Below are positions 44,000-55,988 of a stretch of DNA of 64,000 nucleotides, one piece after another. The translations under genes and the position numbers were made by a program. This DNA comes from Aureobasidium sp. EXF-3400 (taxonomy: Eukaryota > Ascomycota > Dothideomycetes > Dothideales > Saccotheciaceae), in assembly GCA_024195585.1 (NCBI GenBank), contig SWBL01000019.1, positions 1 to 64,000 of the forward strand, read 5' to 3'. The notes beneath the pieces were generated by a model that was given only the letters and a program-made list of their open reading frames with translations, made no database searches and was not told where the DNA came from. The number at the start of each line of letters is the position of its first letter. Positions within the stretch are counted from its first letter, which is position 1.

Positions 44000-44990
44000 G
44001 TTTGCGTCTCTGTATGGCAATTAAAGACTGGTGTGGGAAAAGATTCGCTTCGCGAGAGGAAAAAGAGTATCAATTCGCGCAAGCCAAGTTGACCAAATTC
44101 GGCGGTGCGTTCTCGGGTGTCATCACGTGGCGCCAAGGAAGGAGCTCGGTCCTTCGTGCCTTCCTCCAACCATCACCAAAGTCACCTCTTCACCATTATT
44201 GATATCTCTGTCTTTTCCATATATCTTCGCATCGAGGTCACCTTAGATGTTGAATTTTACACTCAAGTTTCTAAGTTTTACATGAATTTTCGCAAATATT
44301 GGGGGGGTGGTAAATCACGATATCGCATCTCTCTGGCCAGGCCCCGCAGAAAGACTGGACCCTGTCTCGCAGCAATGATTTATTCAGGTACTTTTAGTTC
44401 TCGAGATCTTGCTGGTACAGGCAGGGTATCAACGAACATTTTTGGCGTAAAATACCCGAAGCCGGGACTCAGTTGAGAGTTGCCAACATTTCTCAGAGAC
44501 CGATTCATCAGCACCTGTTGCAGCGCTGTTCATGAAAAATATGTGTCATGCAAAAAAAAAAAAAACCATCAACTGTCCCTTGACCATGTTCACTGTACCT
44601 CTAGGGATTCCCACTCCTATCACTGGGCGAGCTTGGACATATCACACGGAATGTCACGTTGACTCGACGATATGTTCACAGCAAGTTAGACTGTAGTTTC
44701 GACGTGAGCCTTTATGTAAATACCTTCAAGCCTCCTGATACCCATGATCCTGTCCCTAACCAGCAGATGCGCCTATGATGAACTCCAGTAAAAGCCATTG
44801 CCGATAAACAAGCCAGCATCTCCATAATGTGCATGTTGCCCAACCTCGACCCAGGTCCAATGTCCGATCCTCTCCCTTCACGCCCTCACTGAGCGCTGGA
44901 AATAGTGCCTACTCCAGATACAGTCCAGAGAGTATGGTGTTGCCATATCCAGAGATGCTCCTCAGTAGTGGTTCGACCGTAATGACTCTC
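44000..44990. promoter_or_regulatory. RPS1 promoter and RHB1 3' flank
   Basis: 991 bp between two minus-strand genes. It holds a 14-A homopolymer at 44552-44565 and a G-run (TTGGGGGGGTGG) near 44300. No gene or RNA that I can support. Confidence 0.45.
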
Positions 44991-45722
44991 TTACATGACA
45001 ATGCAGTTCTTGCCCTCCTTGGGCTGACCGGCTTCCTGGCCCTTCTCGATCTCGGCCACCATACCCTCAAAAGCCTTACCAACATTCTCGTTGAATCTGG
45101 CGCTTGCCTCTGTCCAGCCACAGTTGAGCTCCTCGGCGAGCTTACGACCATCTTCAGGCTTGACTTGGCGTTGCTCGGGTCGCAAATCGGATTTGTTACC
45201 AACGATGATCAATGGGACCGATTCGGCACCCTGTAGTGTTATGTTAGATGCGGGTCAATTGGCAGGCATCTTGAATGGCATACCATGTGATTCAGAATCT
45301 TGTCGCGAATGATTCTCACCATCTCAAAACTCTGCTTGCTGCCAACGCTGTAGACAATCATGTAACCGTGGATACCAATGAAGTGCTTGCTGTTGAGAAT
45401 AGTGTATTCGTCCTTTGGTGCTTGACTATCAGCATGGTCCTTGTGTTGTTCCCCTGTCCTCATCAAGGCGTACCTGTCCAGCAGTGTCGATGATCTCCAC
45501 AGCAAAGTCTTGGTTCTTGTGCTTGATGACCTTGGAGAAGGTGTTCTCAATGGTGGGGTAGTAGGAGTCGACAAAGTGGCCGTCGACGAACTGAACAGTC
45601 AGCGAGCTCTTGCCTGAGACGTGTCAGCTTGCTGGCTTCAGTCATGGCATCGCTGTTGACAGCTTACCCACGGATCTGCTGCCGACAATGGCCATCTTTC
45701 GCTGCTTCTGTTGTGGAGGCAT
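44991..45722 (-). CDS. RHB1: Rheb-family small GTPase
   Basis: Four exons, 45722-45668, 45613-45474, 45412-45284 and 45230-44991, give 187 aa. Junctions read VGSRSV|GKSSLTVQFV, IIDTAGQ|DEYTILNSKHF and KILNHM|GAESVPLIIVGNKSD. G-motifs are GSRSVGKSS, the effector stretch YYPTIENTF, DTAGQDEY, NKSD and EASARFN. Rheb-specific is the Arg in the P-loop (GSRSVGKS) where Ras has Gly. The C-terminus CIVM is a CaaX farnesylation box. Rheb activates TORC1 and, in fungi, is tied to nitrogen response and arginine/lysine uptake. An in-frame AG eight codons upstream of exon 3 would insert residues between AGQ and DEY, so I reject it. Confidence 0.96.
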
Positions 45723-46368
45723 TGTGTCCGAGCTCTTTCTGTCCAAACGCGACGGTCGTGGTGGTATGTATTGAGTGAAAGGCGGTGATTCAGTCAGAGG
45801 CGAGCTGATTACTTCGTGTCACTGTTGTGATGAAGTGCGCAGAGCGTGATGTCCTTGGTCGTCTCGTATCCAGAGCAGGACTTTGATAGCGCAGGAGGAT
45901 TGTAACGTAGTGGTAAGCGTGTGCCGTGAGCTGCAGGAGACAGAGGGGACCTCGTTCTCGTTATACGTTTAGGTTCTGAACTAGCTGGCGATGATCTGCT
46001 CTTTTGAATGAACAAAAGAAGTCTGGGGCATCGCAGCCGATTGGCGGCGCTATTGAGGGAGCGGTGACGAAAGTCTAACTGCTTGTTTGACTGGTCAGGC
46101 CAATCCTCCATTACTCGATTGAAATTACACACTCGCTCAACACTATTTGTATACTCTACGAGTACCATTTATTTACATAAGTTGTTCGTATGCTTATGCT
46201 TGATACCTCCATGTTCTCGTGTCTGACTCCTGCATGAATTTATCTGTTTGTTGAGCATTCTGAGTCTAGATCGACTGTTCAACGTGCTTATACGACGTTT
46301 TGATTATCTAATAGAATACTTTCTAATGGGTATCATCCTGGCTTTTGCCATGTCTCGTTTGCCGTCGA
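45723..46368. other. Intergenic region, RHB1 promoter / WAPL 3' flank
   Basis: 646 bp between two minus-strand genes. No gene seen. Confidence 0.45.
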
Positions 46369-48954
46369 TTACACGCCATCGCGTAAATCAGCGACGAGCG
46401 CCTTGAGCTTCTGCGTGAATCCTGAAGATATTTCTCTCTCCTCCTCTGCGACTTGACTATCCACTTGCTGGCTCATCTGAGCTATTCCCTCAACAGCATC
46501 CACGAGGACGGTTCCATTCTCGCCAGGCAGCCAGCTACTCACCCGTGCTCTGATAACCTTGTTCAAGCAGATGTAGCCGAGGAGGACTGACAACCAAGCA
46601 TAAGGAATGTGGGCTTGCATCTCTTCTTCCGACTGACTCTCGGCTGCTTTCTTCTGACCTTTGACGAAGATGTCTATTAGTGTGGCAAGTCCTTCGTCTT
46701 TTACACGAGCGGCATATTCGCGTGCAGCATCACTCACTCCAGTCAGATTGATCATCAATCCAAGGGCAAGAACCAAAAGATCGTGGTCAGAGTCCAGCTC
46801 CATTTCGACTGATGTGTTGCGCGAGTTGAAGCCGTCGATGATTAACGACATAATCAGTTGAATGGTGTGAGGTTCACAGAATACACTGCTGTTGTCTTTG
46901 TTGTCGTTGGTTACAGAGCAGCAGAACCGAAGGTAAAGTTCCTGTGAAGGCCTTGGCATACTAAGGAACTGAGGCAGGGCAGCAGCAAGTTGTGCAAGTG
47001 TTTCGACTGACCAGACATCTGATGACGTGCTGTCCACATCAAGAGTAGTGGCAGCCTCAAGAGTTGATAACGCCCGGTTGATGACAGCTTGTGAGGTATG
47101 TTCAGACCCTGAGTTATGATCGGTGGCTAGACTGACGAGCTTCGATGCGGTATGGGGAGAGAGAATGGTGCCACTGTTCTTGTTGCGCCTGTGAGCAACA
47201 ACTATACAGTTGATGCTCACGAGAGCGACTGAACTAGGAGACAAGTGCTCCGGTGAGCAGTCTTCCCAAACGTCAGAAGATCTGAACTTTTCCATGAACT
47301 CCACATAATCAGATTGAGCAACCTTGGACATGTTGCTCTTCCTCTCTCGTGCAATCTGATTGATGTCCTTGGTCTCATCCAGATATGATGTGAGAAAATC
47401 CAGAACACCGCCCAGGAGAAGCGAAGCGGAAGCTTGTGCTATTCGTGTAAGAACAACACACAACAACATGTCAGCTAGAATATCCATGCCAGTATATTGA
47501 AACTGGGCAATTATGCTCGCATCAAATCCGTTCTCGCTGAATCGAGAAACGAACTCACTATCAGCAAGTGTACCTGAGAGCTCCATGAGTGCCATGCGCC
47601 TTTGCGATCGAGTTGATGGTTTTGGATTCTTGATATCATCCAGAAGACGTGTAACATCATCCATGAATCTGCTCTTGTGTCCGGCTGCCCTAAGGTCGTG
47701 TATACTTCGAATGCCTTGTACAGACTCTTCGTCCGAATCGTGGTTGATACTGACCTTCGACTTTGAGGTCGTTCTCGGAGAAGTTTTCGTTCGCCGGGCG
47801 CTTGCAATGGGTCGCTCAGTTGCATCGATAGGTAAATCACCAAAGATCATATCTTCAAGACTGTCCTGCAAATACGTGCGTGACCGAGCGTAAGTTACTT
47901 TTTGAGCTCCTTGACTGGTTGAAGACAGCTGTCTTTGTACTCGGCTCTGTGATTGAGAGTGCTGCTTAGACTCCTGAGGCATAGACTGTTCGAATCTTCT
48001 TGGTAATTCCAGGTTCTGAGAGGGAGTTCCTTCCAATGGTCCGTTCGCTTCATCCTCAGAACTCCCGTCGCTACTGTGAGCAGAAACAGTCTTTCCTTTT
48101 AGACGATCAACAATGCGAGCCTTGGCTGTACCCGGAACGTTAGCGATAAGAGGCTGTGACGTTGACGAGTTTGGCCGGTTGAGAGTATGATGTGGCGAAA
48201 GATGCATCGGATTGGGAGTCGAATTCTGAACAACCTCATCTGGGGGATCTGAGAGGAGTAGCTCGTGCCATAACTTCTTCTGCTTTGGTGTCGTAGAAAT
48301 GCTTGATACCGAATCTGCCGGACTCGTTGGAGATGCGACAATAGGGGACAATGGACAAGCAGACTTAGTAGACAAGCCCACGGATCGCTTTGTGTGTGTC
48401 ACATGAGGGTCGGTGTTGTGCGACGAGGAAGCCGAGGTGGGAGTGATTCCAGTAGCAACTTGCCTTCTCGAGCGACGCAGTTGGGCAGATTCAACAGTGA
48501 CTTTCTCGGTCCCTGTTTTCACTCCCTGTGACTTATTGACTTTTGCGAGCGGTCGGACGATTGAAGACTGGGCAGTTTGGGAAACGGTTCTTTTACGCTT
48601 GCGTGGTGATGCCGAATCTACATCGCCATTACTTCCGCCATTGCTATCGCCTCTAGCAGAGAGTGGATTGGTCTTGGTAGAAGGCTTATGGTTTTTCTTC
48701 GCCTTGGATGGTGCGGTGGTATCCTCATCGTCAGACATAGGCACATCGAATTCGTCGTCTGCATCCTTAGACTTTCTGATGGTGCTAGCAGTCGGCCGCT
48801 TTAGCTTGGAGGGTGAAGAAACGTTTCTGGACTCGTCGTAGAAAGACTTGACACTGGTAGTCGAGAAGGTCGGATTGCGCGCAGGCCTTCCGTAGGTAAC
48901 AACGGGCTTCTTGCGACGGTCACCATGACCGTAGCTCGCGGGAAGTGTCGTCAT
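46369..48954 (-). CDS. Wapl-type cohesin release factor
   Basis: An intronless frame of 861 aa. The first 400 residues are disordered, basic and Ser/Thr-rich. They include an N-terminal YGRPAR motif and many SP/TP sites. From about residue 415 a helical domain matches the WAPL family (IRSIHDLRAAGHKSRFMDDV, then RRMALMELSGTLADSEFVSR). It continues as armadillo-like helices with MINLTGVSDAAREYA and HIPYAWLSVLLGYICLN near the end. Wapl (Rad61 in yeast) opens the Smc3-kleisin gate to release cohesin from chromatin. It is divergent from FUR1 across 612 bp. Assignment rests on the pattern of the C-terminal domain and is good but not certain. Confidence 0.82.
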   Translation of the reverse strand: MTTLPASYGHGDRRKKPVVTYGRPARNPTFSTTSVKSFYDESRNVSSPSKLKRPTASTIRKSKDADDEFDVPMSDDEDTTAPSKAKKNHKPSTKTNPLSARGDSNGGSNGDVDSASPRKRKRTVSQTAQSSIVRPLAKVNKSQGVKTGTEKVTVESAQLRRSRRQVATGITPTSASSSHNTDPHVTHTKRSVGLSTKSACPLSPIVASPTSPADSVSSISTTPKQKKLWHELLLSDPPDEVVQNSTPNPMHLSPHHTLNRPNSSTSQPLIANVPGTAKARIVDRLKGKTVSAHSSDGSSEDEANGPLEGTPSQNLELPRRFEQSMPQESKQHSQSQSRVQRQLSSTSQGAQKVTYARSRTYLQDSLEDMIFGDLPIDATERPIASARRTKTSPRTTSKSKVSINHDSDEESVQGIRSIHDLRAAGHKSRFMDDVTRLLDDIKNPKPSTRSQRRMALMELSGTLADSEFVSRFSENGFDASIIAQFQYTGMDILADMLLCVVLTRIAQASASLLLGGVLDFLTSYLDETKDINQIARERKSNMSKVAQSDYVEFMEKFRSSDVWEDCSPEHLSPSSVALVSINCIVVAHRRNKNSGTILSPHTASKLVSLATDHNSGSEHTSQAVINRALSTLEAATTLDVDSTSSDVWSVETLAQLAAALPQFLSMPRPSQELYLRFCCSVTNDNKDNSSVFCEPHTIQLIMSLIIDGFNSRNTSVEMELDSDHDLLVLALGLMINLTGVSDAAREYAARVKDEGLATLIDIFVKGQKKAAESQSEEEMQAHIPYAWLSVLLGYICLNKVIRARVSSWLPGENGTVLVDAVEGIAQMSQQVDSQVAEEEREISSGFTQKLKALVADLRDGV

Positions 48955-49566
48955 AGCAAGCAGCGACTAGCAGGTGACGGAGATGCACAAGAAGGGTATG
49001 TCGTGATGAGGAAGGAGTGTCATTAGAGTGATTCAATGTGCAGGCAGGGTTGACATTGAAAAGGGAAGAGTGCGGTTCTGAAACTTTGGTCGTCCCAGCT
49101 CGGAAGTGAAGTCGGTTTACAGCAGTGATGGCGCATATAAGGTGATCAGACGCGGTGCTTCATAGCTCAGTGAAAAGCGGTTGGTAATGCGACGTGAATC
49201 ATGTGAGGCAGACTTCGATGCGATCAGAGTGTCATTGTTGGTAGAGGATGGCGCAAACGGACATGAACAAAGTTGCAGGTCGCCACAACAAGCTACGAGT
49301 GAGCACAAATGCCGATGGCAGGGCGATTCTGTTGTTTAGGCGACGGTCGGCGACAGGGTCTTTGCAGCCTTCAGCCGCAGGGCGAGAGCTCACTCAGCTA
49401 AGTTGGCCGCTCTGCGGGGCACACGACACTCGGACGCCAGCAGCTGATAACAAAGTTCATCTTCACTTATCGCCTGTCACTCTGTTCCTCGTTCGACATC
49501 CGCCTTCCTTTAGCATTTCGCTATCCTCTTGCTCCTCCTCTGTTGCTGCTTCTTCGCTGCTGCACC
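48955..49566. promoter_or_regulatory. Divergent promoter, WAPL / FUR1
   Basis: 612 bp. The 70 bases before the FUR1 ATG are C/T-rich. A 125-codon frame at 49248 overlaps the FUR1 start and is a shadow. Confidence 0.45.
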
Positions 49567-50465
<899 letters not shown>

Positions 50466-50724
50466 AGTGCTGGTTGGGCCAATCTGCCCTTCATAGAACA
50501 AGTAACAGGCGCTCGCACTCATTGCCTGGTGCCCAAATCCATATGATGAACCTATGCCATGCTCTTCCCGTGTCAATCCGTGTGTTGTGCCAAGCGCCTT
50601 GGTGTATCATGCCGTAAACTCCTGTTCATATAAAGACCGAGGCCTCCCACATTAGAAATTGGCCCTTCGTCTTATGGACCCGCTCGCTGCTGGAAATCCC
50701 ATGCTCTTCGTCTTGTCCAATCTC

Positions 50725-51307
50725 TTACTCGTCGGCGTAATCTGCCTCTGCATCAAGCTCGTCGTCGTCGATGAAGCCGTCGTCGGCTGCAGTGTTGGCA
50801 GCAGCTCCTTGAGCCTGCGAGCGCGATTGTGATGCGGTGCCACTGTATGTGTCTCTTCTCGGCTGCGATGTGCTTTCGCCGGATTGTTTGGCTACAGAGT
50901 CGCAAGCATCCACCCAATCCGAGTACACATCGATGGGTGCGCTGAGATCTGTAGAACAGGCGTTATTCAAGTTTCGGCATGTGGCAACTCTCTTCTTTGT
51001 TCATGTGAACGTACAGTTGATGATGGTCTGGAATGTTTGTCCGCAGACCTTACAGGACAGTTCACCGGTGCTGGTTTTCTTGTCGATTTTGACCGAGACG
51101 GAGTTCTCATGGTTGCAGAACAGGCATTGGAAGGTAGTTGCTAGAGCCTCGCGCTGTTGTACGATTAGTCGTGTGCTTGCGCGCCTCAAGGATGAGCATA
51201 ATTTGCGCACCTTCTTCTTGGCCTCTGGCTTGCTGGCCGACTTGCGTTTACCCTGTTCTATATGAGCGTGTGCCAATGAGCTAATAAAAAGACGGGCAAA
51301 TTACCAT
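50725..51307 (-). CDS. ELF1: Transcription elongation factor Elf1
   Basis: Four exons, 51307-51305 (ATG only), 51252-51211, 51153-51015 and 50948-50725, give 135 aa. The first intron (GTAATT...ACAG, 52 nt) directly follows the start codon and joins [15 protein letters not shown]; further junctions read [12 protein letters not shown] and [16 protein letters not shown]. The zinc ribbon has Cys25/Cys28 (CLFC) and Cys49/Cys52 (CKVC). A basic N-terminus and an acidic tail ([14 protein letters not shown]) complete the fungal form. Elf1 travels with RNA polymerase II and helps it pass nucleosomes. No other start gives the conserved MGKRK opening, so the one-codon exon is well supported. Confidence 0.94.
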
Positions 51308-52084
51308 GGTAGCTGTATCTGATGTGTACGGAAAAGTCGCAAGTTTAGTTGAAGGTTCACAAGATTCGGATGAATGAGAATCTGACTGACGTCGCCTACG
51401 TGTAGCGCTTCATTGTCGTAATCGGCGTTTAGGCTTGTTGCCGCCGTGCTTGACCATTTTGCGGGGCAGTACCAGCCAACCAGCCAACCAGCCACCTCAT
51501 TTTAAGGATTCACAACATGTACTCATAACAACTTCCAAAGGAATGTCGGCTTGCTTGCAAAGGTATGTTACACACAAATCTGAAGACGCTGTTTCAGCAG
51601 ACGGTCAAGACATCTTTGATGGTTCTTCGGGATCTAAGGAATGGCAAACATCAACGAATGTTGACTGGTGTACATAGCCGCGGGGTTGATAAGACTCGCC
51701 TTCGGAGCTGAGCGGTCGAGTCCTTCAATTCCTCTGGCCCGTTGTTCCAGCTTCCGTTCGTAGCATGAACACGTGTGTTATCTACTTGATCTATTCGATT
51801 TGTAACACCGGTCTTTGATGGCCGTATCTAGTGGACCTTGGCCGAGGGCATGATCACCTATGGAACAAAGGCAGACAGGTACCCGAAATCCGTGCCTAGA
51901 TAGGTAACCTTATCATAATCACATGCTCTTCGATAGCGGGGAATGACCATTGCAAGCAATTCGAGACAGCTGTTGATATCGACGACCTCCTTTGTACCAA
52001 GACACGTTCACTGCCACTTATTGACCTTGAATCCTCTGGATATCACCGCCAACAACCATAATAAACAACAACTTCTTACGAACT
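51308..52084. promoter_or_regulatory. Divergent promoter, ELF1 / URC1
   Basis: 777 bp. It contains a triple 8-bp tandem repeat (CCAGCCAA, CCAGCCAA, CCAGCCAC) at 51472-51495. No gene seen. Confidence 0.5.
51472..51495 (+). repeat. Three tandem 8-bp units, CCAGCCAA type
   Basis: Two identical units and one with a final C, 165 bp upstream of the ELF1 ATG. Short microsatellite-like repeat; function unknown. Confidence 0.7.
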
Positions 52085-54459
52085 ATGGAAAAGACGAACG
52101 GTACAAGTGGGGATGCTGCCATCCTGCAAGAGATTCTAGCCAGTCTCAAGACCATTCAGCAAGAGAATACTCATCTTGCTGCTGCTGTTGATGCCATCAA
52201 TGGCCGAGTCAATATTCTTGCTGGCGTCAAGCAAGTCAAAGACATGACTGTAGATCCCACTGCCGTGGAACACAACAAGCAGCCTCCGGCAGACCCCGTT
52301 GCTCCTGCTCTTACAGAGAATACACCCTCGAGTCCCGATCTGTCTGCTATGTCAGGATCTGGTCGTAGATCGAGTGTGACCTCCAAGATCATCCTTACCT
52401 CATATCCAGGCCAGGCAGGTGTTGACCCTCTGCCAATGGATTGGGGCAACAAGGACCCATCTCTTCGAGGTCCTGTGGTTGTTTCAAGGAACCCAAGTTC
52501 GATTCGTAGACGCAATGCCATTGGTGCACATGGCGGTTCCTACGCGATATGTATGTATACAAATCCATTTCCAATTTTCCCCAAGTCGGTATTGTCTCTG
52601 GTCTACGAATTCTGTCAATCTTGCGGTCATGTCTCCCTTGTAAACTTGACTGTTGCAAGACGTGGCCGCCCGGACAATAATACCTGGAGAGTACTTGTAG
52701 GAGCTAAGAACATGGCACCGACGAGCATGGCATAGCTGTGATTCAGTTGCTTGTGTTCGAGAGATGGTGCTAATCACTATGATACCTATAGACAATGCAC
52801 TCGCCGTAGCGAGCAAGAATCTTAACACTGATCACCGCCCGGATTTTACAAACACCGAGCCAGCAGCCAATATTGGACCTTTCCCTCAATGGTCCGATCC
52901 CAAGAAGATCGTTGCCATGGATCCGCTAGGTAAGTGTTGTGATGGAATCGGAGACTCGCAACGAGACTTTGATCCTGTCTTTGTAAAGACACCTACTCAA
53001 TCGATCTCGAGTGGCACCTCACAACATATCAATATGCTAACTTAACGTTCGTTTGACAGGCCATCTTTCTCCTTGGCTTTTCAAGGATATTATCCAGAAG
53101 GAAGACGTTGATATACGACCGACCATTGCGATTACCAAGGCACACATGAGAGTTCCCGAACTCGAAGAAAGTGTCAAGGCAGGTAGACTGATACCAGATG
53201 GCAAGATTTGTCTCAACGCAACTGGCGAGCTTGCAGTCACGAAGTTCGCTGTGGAGCCGGTTTGGTACCTGCCTGGAGTCGCGGAACGATTTGGTATTGA
53301 TGAAGGCACTCTTAGACGTTCTCTGTTCGAGTACACCGGAGGTTCGTACCCCGAGCTCATTACGCGAGGAGACATCAAAACCTTCCTGCCTCCTATTGGA
53401 GGATTGACTGTTTACTGCTTCGGTGATCCCGCAAAGATGTCTGACCCTAACGTTAAGCTTGCCTTACGTATCCATGGTCAGTACATCATCCCGACGTTAT
53501 AAAGAGTAACACAAACGCATGCTAACAACCACTTGGATGAATGCAACGGATCGGACGTGTTTGGCTCGGACATCTGTACATGCAGACCTTACCTAACTTT
53601 CGGTATCGAGGAAGCAGTCAAAGAAGCTCAACGTGGTGGCTCAGGGGTGGTGATCTACTTCAGGAAAGAGGGCAGAGCGCTTGGAGAGGTGATCTTATCA
53701 CTTACAATGTCGCAAGGGAGTTATAATACTGACGGTAACAGGTCACAAAATATCTTGTGTACAATGCAAGGAAACGTGGCGCCGATCGCGCAAGCGAGTA
53801 CTTCAAGCGTACAGAGAACATCGCCGGAGTCAAAGATATGCGCTTCCAAGCACTGATGCCCGATATCTTACATTGGCTCGGTATTACCAAGATTGATAGA
53901 ATGTTTGTTGTCCTACATCCGTTTTGGTCTCTCAGAGATGTTGCTAATACTGTTTCACTTTAGGTTGAGCATGTCAAAGTAAGTCTACAACACTGCCCTC
54001 TCCCTTTTTAACAATAAAACACTGATCATATGAATTTATGGCTAACTGACTGTGTAGCATGAAAGTAAGTGTGCTTCTAACGTGGTCCAGGGTGTGTTGG
54101 GATTGAAGGGGATGTTGACTGCGAATCGTCTTCTCTTCACCTCAATACATCCTGGCCGGCGTAACCTGTTCTGATAGGACAAAACCACCATGGACTTTAT
54201 AGCTGATAACTTGTGTAGCATGATGCTATCGTTGAACAAGGCATTCCGATTCACGAGCGGGTTGAACTGCCTGACGAAATGATTCCTGCCGACAGCAGAG
54301 TAGAAATTGACGCCAAAATAGCAGCAGGGTATTTCACTAATGGCAACGTGATGACGATGGACGAGCTGTCGAATGTCCAGGGTCGCGCTTGGGAGGATGT
54401 CGATGTAAGTGTATACAGCTTCGATTACGACATCTCACTGACCGTTTCTCTAGCACTAA
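52085..54459 (+). CDS. URC1: URC1-like GTP cyclohydrolase II family protein (uracil catabolism)
   Basis: Nine exons by my joining: 52085-52550, 52792-52929, 53060-53476, 53537-53688, 53742-53902, 53964-53978 (15 nt), 54058-54064 (7 nt), 54219-54404 and 54454-54459 (6 nt). They total 1,548 nt, exactly 516 codons, 515 aa. The N-terminal 150 residues are disordered. The URC1-type N-domain (HLSPWLFKDI...) and the GTP cyclohydrolase II domain follow, with Cys ligands in ECNGSDVFGSDICTC and IYFRKEGRALGE. URC1 acts in the yeast uracil-catabolic pathway. The odd points: intron 3 (53477-53536) has a good donor (GTCAGT) and branch site (GCTAAC) but ends in GG instead of AG, and three exons are tiny. 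The final peptide is WEDVDH. Confidence 0.88.
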
Positions 54460-55988
54460 TCATAGCAGCTGGGGTTCTTCTTGCTTCTCAGCGCCTGTCG
54501 TTGGTTCATATCCAGGACTCGACAAAGGAAATCATGCATGCATAACAAACTATGCTCATCTTCGGCTGACCGGATTACTCCTGCATAAGCACTTTTCGTC
54601 TGTTGGCTTCCCAGTAGAAAGGGAGTATAGGCTAGATATACAACGTTACTTTTACTCCTTGTTACGCTCATTTTCCTTCTTCTCATACATTTCTGTACAG
54701 ACATACATGAGCTGTTGGCTACTTCTCTTTGACTAGTCGCATTCAGTAAGACTGCTACAAACAGTTCTCGTATTCTCTGTGGGCACCTCTGCTTTTTCCG
54801 AAAGTGTGTGCATCTTCAACACGTGGAAGGGTTAACCATCTTCAGTTTGAGATCGCTGCGTGAATTACCGACTTGGGCAGGAGATGTGTGCCGTAGGAAC
54901 GGCCCGCCAACAGGCTCCACGCGCGTCCTAGGTTGCATGGGACAGCGGCCATGTGCAGGAAAATCAAAGATGCGTGCTCATCCGATCGATGTTTACCCAA
55001 TGCATACAGCAGGGAATGCGTTGGCGTGCTTCCTTCAAGCCTCTGACAGTCCGAGCTCTAACCTCCTCGTTGCTTCAACTCGCGGGACAACTCGAGTATT
55101 CATCCATGCGACCGGGCAACAATATACTGCTATGCATGATTTAGGCGAGTCTCGACACGCGGCTACACCGAGGTGTCATCTGCCTGATTGCGAACCATCC
55201 AAACTCGAACACGTCGGTGAGCTTGTGGGGTTGACGAAACAAAGCACATAACAACAGCAACGAGCTCAACCATGTTCACCCAGGTGTCCTAGAGTCGCGC
55301 GAACACTTGCTAGTGAGCGGATCCGAGATGCCCCATACGCAGATGCAACGGTCAAAGCCACACCGCTGGGCGCGCTGGGCGGAACATCGCCCGTCCCTGC
55401 AAGTCCGCCAGGTTCCTGGGTCAAGATTGGGCACCGTTACTATGCAGAGGATTCTTAGTTCGCTTTCTGATGGTGGCCTGTCAGTGCATGCCACACAAAT
55501 CTTGTGGTGGGATATGGCCATCGAGGGACAGTGGCCGCGCGGGTACATAACGGTCTGGCCGATGAGGAGGAAGAGAGCGTTCCGCGAATGAGCTTCCTGT
55601 ATTCAAGTCAAAGCCATCATCTACGTAGACTGACTAGCAGGCGACTATCGACTCAAGGAAGGTTCAAGCAATCAGTGCTGAAGAGGCCCCTGTGTAAAGC
55701 TAGGCCCCGCAGGTACACGAGGCGTCACCATGACTGTGCGGTACTGGACTCCTCGGTCTTCTCTACCGAAGTGTAGGTATACAAAGCGGCGCCACCCAAC
55801 TACGATACCATCCCCTCACTTGCCAGCCCAAACCTTGATATTCCTTGTGTTTCTCACGCGACCTCGGACGAATATCTACTATTCGATATAATCTCAGGTC
55901 TCTTGCACGATCAAACAGTCCTTCAGGAACAACCCATCGTCTATATCTACCCTCATAACCATACTGGGCACCTCTCATATCCTGCATC
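54460..55988. other. Gene-poor region, no gene supported
   Basis: 1,529 bp after URC1. The longest frame (54808-55251) lacks a convincing start, domain or splice signals. I see no transposon remnant, terminal repeats or RNA gene. Confidence 0.45.

Noticed and set aside
44552..44565. 14-A run as a mobile-element poly(A) tail
   Set aside because: No reverse-transcriptase remnant, target-site duplication or partner sequence nearby; a simple homopolymer is sufficient.
54808..55251. 147-codon frame downstream of URC1
   Set aside because: Starts at a non-ATG codon, composition looks random and no domain or homology pattern is recognised.
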